DNA from: an uncultured Adlercreutzia sp.
GTDB taxonomy: Bacteria; Actinomycetota; Coriobacteriia; Coriobacteriales; Eggerthellaceae
Direction: 5' to 3'
Length of the DNA stretch: 64,000 nucleotides
Assembly (NCBI GenBank): GCA_910585575.1
Contig: CAJUFS010000002.1
Location: 1-64,000, forward strand
Each line of letters starts with the position of its first letter. The first letter of the stretch is position 1. Both the position numbers and the translations under genes were made by a program. This document shows, in pieces, positions 61,201 to 64,000 of this stretch. The notes below the pieces were generated by a model that saw only the letters and a program-made list of their open reading frames with translations, ran no database searches and was not told where the DNA came from.

Positions 61201-64000
61201 ATCGGCTATATCCGCGGCGCCCATTCCACGGGCAATGGTGTGGCCGACAACTGCGTGGCCAACGACTCTACGCTGCTGAAGTACAGCTTCATCACTAAGG
61301 CCGACGAGCGCACCGTGCGCTTCGACGGCTACAACCAGCTGGCCGCTCACGATCACTCCAACGTAGTGTTCCATACCCATGTGAAGGAAAAGCCGGGCGA
61401 CGAGAATGACGCTAACCGCGTGGCTATCACGCCGGAGTTCTGGGATTGGGAGACCAAGAAGCTGAATCCCACGTCGGCTTCGGGCCAGCCGGCCAACGCC
61501 GACGGCAACCGCATGCGTCTGCGCTTGACCAACATTCGTAACAGCACCTGGCACGAGGCCACCATGACGGTGACGGTGTCCTTCATGCGCGGCGTGAACG
61601 GCACGGGTACGGTGCAGGGCTCCTACAACGACAGCACTCAGGGCTTCGATGCCTATGGCAATCCGGCGGGCAAGCGCTTCTTCGAGCTGACCCGCAAGCC
61701 CACCTACACCGCCGACGAGACCATCGAGGAGCTGGGGTACCCCCGCGCCGATGTGACCGATAACGCGGAGTGGAACAACACTACGCCGGCCAAGCGCCTC
61801 GGCCTGTCCAGCACGGCGTCGGATGCGGCGCGCAGCCGCGCCCTGCTGCCCGGCAGCAAGAACCTGACGGGCGACGGCGTTGACACGAGTGCGGCCGATC
61901 GTCGTCCCGAGGTGAAGATCGAGTACTACGTGCCCGATTGGAACAAGACCGCCACGCCGGCCACCCTGATGCTGGAAGAGCGTGAGACTATCACGCCCTT
62001 TGCGGTGAATGCGCCCACGGGCGACGGTGCCTGGGTTAGCTACGAAGAGCTGGCGGCCCGCTACACCGTGGGCGACGTGACCGAAGAAGGTGCGCAGACC
62101 CCCGAAGGCCACACCGCCAACGGCAACGTGTTCCGTGACGTTACCGGCGTGCGTATGACCTATTTCGACCTGCCGGCCACGGCCGACGGCGTTACGGCCT
62201 TCCCGCTGGACGACGTGTCCCTGCTGGGCGTGTCCCGCTACCAGGACACGCGCCTGGACAACACGGCCGTGGGTCATACCGGTGGCGAGCAGCAGAACCT
62301 GTGGCAGCCCTTTAGCCAGGCCGACGTGTCCTTCACCCATACCGACAAGCAGGAGACGGTCATCGACTTCGTCGACACGGCGAAGAGCACCGGCCCTACG
62401 CCCGTGATGGTGGACAACGACCCGGTATCCCACGATGTCATGCTGACCAAACAGGACGAGGGCAAGCGCAAGATGACCACCATTTGGCGTCGCACTCCCG
62501 TCATGCGCTTCCAGAGCCAGGTGTTCCAGAGCGCCGACGAGGCGGCAGCCCTGTACGACGCCAACGCCAAGCAGAAGACCGGCTACATCCCCGGCGAGCA
62601 GTTCTGGTACAAGAACAGCCTGACCAACGTGCCGAAGCGCACCAACGTGGGTATTACCACGCTGGAAGGCGAGCTGTACAACCCGGTGTTCTACGAGATG
62701 ATTCCCACCCAGTACCTGAAGGATGAGAAGGATCAGACCATCACCGCCGAGTACCTGGCGAAGCACCTGAAGGTCAGCTGGTACGAGAACTACCAGAAGC
62801 GCGGCAGCAGCACCTGGGTGAGCAACAACGACGTTTATGCGAAGCGCACGAACGGCATGAAGCTCATTGTGGAGCCCGTGGCTGACTACAACCTGCCCGA
62901 CTACGGCGGCGCCATGATCTACAACAACACCTACGTGACCACGGGCGGTGGCCATGGCGACTACTTCGCTGATCTGGATCCGCGCGGTACGCTGACCGAG
63001 GGCGATGCCTCTAAGAAGGTCAGCCAGGAAACCACGTTCACGCTGTTCAAGATTTCCTGGATTCCCGTGGGCCAAGAGCTGCCTAAGGGTGCTGCGGAGG
63101 TAAGCCGCGTCGAGAACGCCGGCGATCAGGGCGGCTCCATTGTGGATGACGCGCTGCAGTACGATCGCCCCATCGACGAGATTATGCCGGACTCCACCCG
63201 CATGGAGGTGGGCGACCGCATCGAGTTGTACTTCGACGTGTACGCTTCGGTGGACAACTTGCCCCAGGTGTATCAGCGCCAGGGCATTACCGACGATCGC
63301 CTGAACGTGGCTACGGGCACCACGGGTATGGAGCCTGCTTACTTCCCCCGTGTGGGCGAGTACTACTATACCGACTACTGGCATGAGGGTTCTGGCTGGA
63401 CGGGCCATGTGAGCCCGCTGGGCAACAATGGCGATGCCTACACGGGTACGGCCTGGACCGATCAGTCGGTTCGCGACAGCTGGGGCGCTTTCCGCTTCGC
63501 CACGGAAAACGTGTACATGGACATGGACTACCTCATGCTGGACTCGGCCTTCTCGGGCGATAAGCCGGAGCAGACCGACACCTGGGAGATGTTCGACGGC
63601 TCCTACACCTACATCCCCGGTGAGGGCAATTCCTACGGTCAGTACAGCACCGGGTGGAACATCAACGGCTGGGGCATCAATGGCATGGGCATGTACGCCT
63701 ATCCCTACAACTCCGGTAATGGCTCCGATCGCAACTACCACACTAATATTCAGACTACGGGGGCAGCCACTGACAACTACAGCTTGGGCTATCTGCTGGA
63801 TACTGATATGAAGGTGTCCAACAACAAGCAGGTTACTCGCTACACGCCGCGCCCGAAGCCGGGCACGAAGGCTTCGGTGGAGAACCAGCTGCCCAGCGAT
63901 ACCCACTATGTGTGGTGGTACGACAGCTCGAACAGCCATAACACGGGCGGAAGCAGCCAGAACAGCGAGAACGCCCTGACCAATGGCGCCAGTGCCCTGG
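49231..64000 (+). CDS. Giant secreted adhesin-like protein, partial at the window edge
   Basis: An open frame of at least 4,923 codons with no stop before the window ends. The ATG follows a GGAG site. Residues 39-45 are AHWHTEV, with a signal core at about 63-81 and likely cleavage near SYA-DE (about 86). An Ala-rich helical segment lies around 245-300, and a Pro/Glu/Asp-rich linker at about 650-730. The rest is strand-rich with recurring phrases of bacterial Ig-like/DUF11-type modules (GEMVTYTIDSINN, DEIAYFRYNLTND, GEQFWYKNSLTN, GDYVEYRLYVG) and Trp/Tyr/His-rich blocks such as GDYWHHYDG. It is probably a wall- or surface-attached fibrous adhesin, perhaps with a C-terminal anchor beyond the window. 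The section 51.6-54.2 kb is lower in GC. Confidence 0.85.
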   Translation, partial: MEHNTQNNRGNATNKGGLAGAFAKGRSDRQRENAYDSQAHWHTEVPAAPAPINSFAAKTWTKVLSVCLSLLLALTMFDATALTSYADELADNATPMADTADQEEAAKAAEEEARQKAAEDEKTAWATTVQGAALDQKVLASLVPQKLTSATEVLPQVTVDADQAKETKKADLASRVRPNLIISGVPYSGAQGLYVKGTKARANFELGNLDASLEGGFIAGSREGDRFVFTIEAPYLYTDDEGNVATTYSQEEWKLRTALANEASRAIAKADNAATSLKDAQTAAATAAADAATVKGAMRAAVFADALPAGWSLWQEHDGQYLQLSADDLKAGVSGRLVLRYDANGGKLDANVALPQVQLGFVGGAPEGAPVSVYYGYEYHSFTGAEEGAKPQYGNVKRGSAGMYALVNETSDAKANLAVKPLSAAMPRTADGRGTGYLTQLIAYAVPEKAPDATAVALGAFFPADYQGKGGLGLETLMAYKMNKDDQPEANRSKGEVDTSKKTREDNTFVGVPGKGGVMVLDVTGLSDEEIASINPLKASTVEALGLEALPYSVTEEGRIQLSRSGKDGHIDAGQSRTLYVAAPYAENTVAFEGNADKSQLVKAHFDVQVAAVAAGDNTVYAESFDIETAFQAAEYGEAFMTDEEVEAQQKAEEEPAQPTDQPQLPGLPTIGGEGNQPASTDEPEGDQPAQGDQPADEPQGADLPEPPAEANQPEEPAEPEEPAANYVEHPESAPAQLYDSVTGFDFLLTSMTGIMPFANDRVDKLPDTYLDPNLHIGNGTPVPNTTNTVMIKTSEQVYMSLQPNPTYKSGYLGKSEIYEMDERRDQAVIFRLDIPYLYFDAKGSKETLSVDEWEKAQLVPENQVKFKNDHQRLAYFPDTDAINRYDFSQDGNNWYTAEEMTDEETGPLNTGLSGTWYVRYKGTSSEKLYQLLPGASTLTGQVRFVGTVPDNTGATILLGYKYQTLTNADGTEKVGYSPTEVEPGRPRAQGASNVLRATFIQTNLKWELTNRSMNTPVLWDQYNYAVYKVQVENTSDTRDSEIDFLNYVLMFDAATGSTPGIRAEDLLTWKQKNGTGAFNKNDNVAYDEKSAMYIGKPKQGGALVYDVSKLTDDEINQIDFVDFSNVKDFGLQELAYGTGGKAGQIAVDIREEDMPYGKHLFSHTDKANLSVSPTYTPPEDESNVHTLLVAMPYTTNYGSGDKDLPTAKLKTYATVNFGNRGYDKDGNSNDYQWMEEKQTISKFANPKNEVTLAKSAKHISTGALAERQDAPLGEMVTYTIDSINNKSNTPLFGVDAKATYGPELSDQLPHGFQLSGITIRVNASEESQMVGEGDEAHRSAALSDWYDTTKNNGVIQFQVKDKSNNVSWVNLDAALTEVERAADDSYALYRVGTVDTVRGGIAQMLRAKKIGEIPGRKYTFKDGEIEAVFTGVFRVLFKHQLPTDTKVSSSIDVTGLMMERVSNGTSGRYDNYADITYGERRWSAQNNKFNQPKVTTRPVMAAFAPKNPVPLNVDKVFSMYDGSGTTDSNMAKEADSRNALVKQPNAGYRFRFGNESESRMAPAVITIGPIPDGMRRLTDASGNTVLDPTTPRKNMFVASKIKLGPGFFGDNAVAPIEKITLGYYATNNTGDVLRRTKEVSVSSFKPEYKDGVATGNYYLDLEPLGIAYLLDVQINLEEFSKSKTVEQAQAMVEIIGTPDEVGDITVSSYFRTDYENANSNLGKGDSATLHSMYVPIAPAVSASYGYIDAAGNNQASAVPYRWGDMEDEIAYFRYNLTNDSNYSISDFDTDLLVNNLTKANDGTRDVWRGFLTRSIVVPGFKYGAVAVLDSEGNPMQDETTHQPITETRWYYQYGEISSIDVFDQHNATGTIMKDEKEVAPNKSYDIVAALKKLGASGGSVDMGDGSTLVMDAAKGTLTLKVATNGLVNGTVSAGASEKAPVKMVRVRYSKVNDHATGSNAPVVYLYGRADSHTNVSTNIRGFATTASYGPDMMLPIGKRMSGNTNLMAGGTTMTFGTFGSSIDWTVTKSKNARPKLGTEVTGAANTAVEVANYSDGNAYTFTMKNAGYNRADDTTLSVNIDDLSPYLKDPVNDVQGFKTRTVTLNDALFNFGTTVRQDNDPSKLGSALLGATFYFRDVKDEGGTKTAVAKGKTVELTLAQLQALYTANKQADNTFELDMTTGDFADCADLYLERIEFNYSEVDPHFAAGQKHVNAANNRDVKVKLTGKVNHWYNNKFSEGTISGQNAPIEYSKVRATAQVLQTAPLDHPNNKNSAQAYFKVYFPALALHTYGQYGPNFNDYMNKHAVGDGNCSDGSRTVMGIPYDRDFKLWANLYNERSVSTLDDLDVTLQLPLEYESALQLDGSSKSDYTGFHTTRVTVNAELFETFKRGTVGSIVFTGYDEGAGANTKPAVTVELFPDPDYRASSRTPVPAEEALPDYFVDAKGNQYTFNDEGDFVIEEKTLREWGIKNLKTVKLSSWQDMAVDHSSNKSEQNVVFEGFSDQNFDTSKYLTATTENYLLKLRGANMIPGMLGTPVTRADRSQIYLSKMYFDTINRAGLYDSNASGTTNAPGAGHRFSQYTYGSWDNCHSHHNSSYASNGEYNYALDVGYKSQVSLLADFRQVNTQYNEYGPENTCHTEQGPWSSYNFSGRNLYFVGAETYNTGMVLHMTQTMPNNYFDSYYLKIRRQAAQYVDKLTVTYSDGKKMEIQGDEIKALLAGTDADSVQKDYDSKQYFRVNLLARDANDEPVKSFGDDNGAGSYRHPINDYENVTVTPGSPKFTVTKVEYDIRINQHQFATGENRYISGQGDWTESDTANAKVRQPDYGSWFGKTYKSIEDIVNQMSFEVNGRMYTETTTAGMNMYVDTSLEVGGTNSGNNRPGHVALTRSDTPERHANDRYASAWSYQDYHRTGDYWHHYDGVAYMRHLRSRTNVVARTDGNYTMEGINWGGKDQTQLNDYDNYVSGTSHALFGGDVNFATSFYRHTIYRGIYSGDQSYTSTWGSDTYYPNDWGWNYTSFADKVNIGDTLPWCQPDEDLGYYGFLSTGLQVKAGVLNHLRSYDRATITFTTKKWHATEDLNTDGFAIFEQEAEGRTFQLRQDGLYEKNGETWNKISNEGLAFLTAGGTAGSGGYIQFSRPDEEPHKEIIDYKAANGNRMVTIPLDTNEFIATYDMNLGPYNGNGDITGEHTGLSVDRDGNSGVIDIRLLGRPYIYKGQKHPAYKLASGKHDSCGDVVDARNHVSSRSYNFKDLSTPIGSYTAQSFSGVHPGHTDWKSSSNASIEHRNRDTAYFLGYLIPYGYHSWLSVNRNGDNYHSLNRPDVPDYQADNLTPNVVRYETRFRNINDVNEGVDDENRAAHISQVRLRTSWNPAFTQPVTGGADSLRVQKVYVPAQFVPVGTHSRDDNWFRAQDFQFTVYHVQLGTTATVRLSWNDMINLGILSGTVSGSGTSATFTSNTNASSVYPGCFVIDIEKYLRMTEVKQANADKSTDELFKLFADEFGANLAGYTLAAGQTEADAKKHVVDLVQAGIVGHYAATGKTNTLGGAFEADPSVNLTYAAPYVTSAQFLFVSPHSNREKPATMLDSGQWLGANRSRNNEDYQNNFAFAYDGVYADREVEDFRTAAETGNDPVKGNWNYWSTPTFDKQGNGFGGMRMTTGLTVSDVVTRDPNKKSIVRHEDNTRQYDLSHRLGVLTTDMQRGKKVQMNGTTTSIFAYDADSKSATSPVSYNPDATTGTNGSGIPNGDLYAGDYVEYRLYVGAGSQKVRTDLTNSGSDAGTPFELDPLPLQHVDARFEVGKGQRIVGWEVEKYYDSTKKKWVDNNSAAQGSGAVLPVTAKLTQADGSGAINVDPQVDLSRATAGEGDGRTFGTGDEQYDQNRNLVFSIGDAYTATKNNANATSQIDPGRGVWIRVITQMTDEWEEDEAYNDEANQTNRNDEPSYKGKSLRANFYAVAAPLHGYTQYRCYNNDGSGGGNNKATADFASDADEIGYIRGAHSTGNGVADNCVANDSTLLKYSFITKADERTVRFDGYNQLAAHDHSNVVFHTHVKEKPGDENDANRVAITPEFWDWETKKLNPTSASGQPANADGNRMRLRLTNIRNSTWHEATMTVTVSFMRGVNGTGTVQGSYNDSTQGFDAYGNPAGKRFFELTRKPTYTADETIEELGYPRADVTDNAEWNNTTPAKRLGLSSTASDAARSRALLPGSKNLTGDGVDTSAADRRPEVKIEYYVPDWNKTATPATLMLEERETITPFAVNAPTGDGAWVSYEELAARYTVGDVTEEGAQTPEGHTANGNVFRDVTGVRMTYFDLPATADGVTAFPLDDVSLLGVSRYQDTRLDNTAVGHTGGEQQNLWQPFSQADVSFTHTDKQETVIDFVDTAKSTGPTPVMVDNDPVSHDVMLTKQDEGKRKMTTIWRRTPVMRFQSQVFQSADEAAALYDANAKQKTGYIPGEQFWYKNSLTNVPKRTNVGITTLEGELYNPVFYEMIPTQYLKDEKDQTITAEYLAKHLKVSWYENYQKRGSSTWVSNNDVYAKRTNGMKLIVEPVADYNLPDYGGAMIYNNTYVTTGGGHGDYFADLDPRGTLTEGDASKKVSQETTFTLFKISWIPVGQELPKGAAEVSRVENAGDQGGSIVDDALQYDRPIDEIMPDSTRMEVGDRIELYFDVYASVDNLPQVYQRQGITDDRLNVATGTTGMEPAYFPRVGEYYYTDYWHEGSGWTGHVSPLGNNGDAYTGTAWTDQSVRDSWGAFRFATENVYMDMDYLMLDSAFSGDKPEQTDTWEMFDGSYTYIPGEGNSYGQYSTGWNINGWGINGMGMYAYPYNSGNGSDRNYHTNIQTTGAATDNYSLGYLLDTDMKVSNNKQVTRYTPRPKPGTKASVENQLPSDTHYVWWYDSSNSHNTGGSSQNSENALTNGASAL

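Overview
The window is high-GC bacterial DNA that looks like a gut Coriobacteriia chromosome, most likely Eggerthellaceae (Eggerthella, Gordonibacter, Adlercreutzia or Slackia relatives). That placement is an inference. It rests on LuxR-type regulators fused to about 12 membrane segments, each sitting beside a Tat-exported DMSO-reductase-family operon, on several paralogous DmsA/B/C modules, on sortase-type surface proteins, and on extended -10 promoters (TGC-TA...). No database search was possible.

Layout. 0.1-1.7 kb: a HipBA toxin-antitoxin pair on the minus strand with its operator. 2.0-3.3 kb: an rRNA 2'-O-methyltransferase and a YacP/NYN nuclease. 3.5-6.6 kb: two paralogous XRE regulators with C-terminal membrane segments and a DUF4097 protein, an apparent envelope-sensing operon. 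6.7-8.3 kb: an HtrA/DegP-type protease. 8.6-14.4 kb: a MoxR-like AAA+ ATPase with a metallopeptidase-like/VWA partner, divergent from a large cytoplasmic leucine-rich-repeat protein. 14.4-15.0 kb: a gene-free stretch holding five copies of a ~26-bp element. 15.0-29.5 kb: two respiratory modules. Module 1 is LuxR, then dmsA-dmsB-dmsB'-torD-dmsC. Module 2 is LuxR, then dmsA-dmsB-dmsC plus a further dmsC. 29.6-34.8 kb: a phosphoesterase and a methionine cluster (MetF, B12-dependent synthase activation protein, MetH lacking its own activation domain). 34.9-36.2 kb: an unknown 105-aa protein and an Mrp/NBP35 Fe-S scaffold ATPase. 36.6-46.9 kb: a secreted C1 peptidase with an LPXTG-like tail, tRNA-Ala(GGC), a second HipBA module between near-identical terminators, a large LPETG surface protein, and a LytTR/GHKL two-component pair. 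47.2-48.6 kb: a PrsA-like lipoprotein foldase with a heptapeptide-repeat tail. 48.7-64.0 kb: a small surface protein overlapping the start of a giant secreted protein, at least 4,923 residues and still open at the window edge.

How the parts fit. The two Dms modules would pass menaquinol electrons through DmsC and the DmsB ferredoxins to periplasmic-side molybdoenzymes, each probably controlled by its own membrane LuxR protein. The right third is largely a cell-surface region: protease, sortase substrates, foldase, giant adhesin-like protein and a peptide-sensor-type two-component system. The signals least explained by ordinary genes are the five-copy 26-bp repeat cluster, the 67-bp element duplicated upstream of two surface-protein genes, the HipBA module bracketed by copies of a tRNA-linked terminator, and the giant protein with its small paralogue sharing an unusual pre-signal N-terminus.
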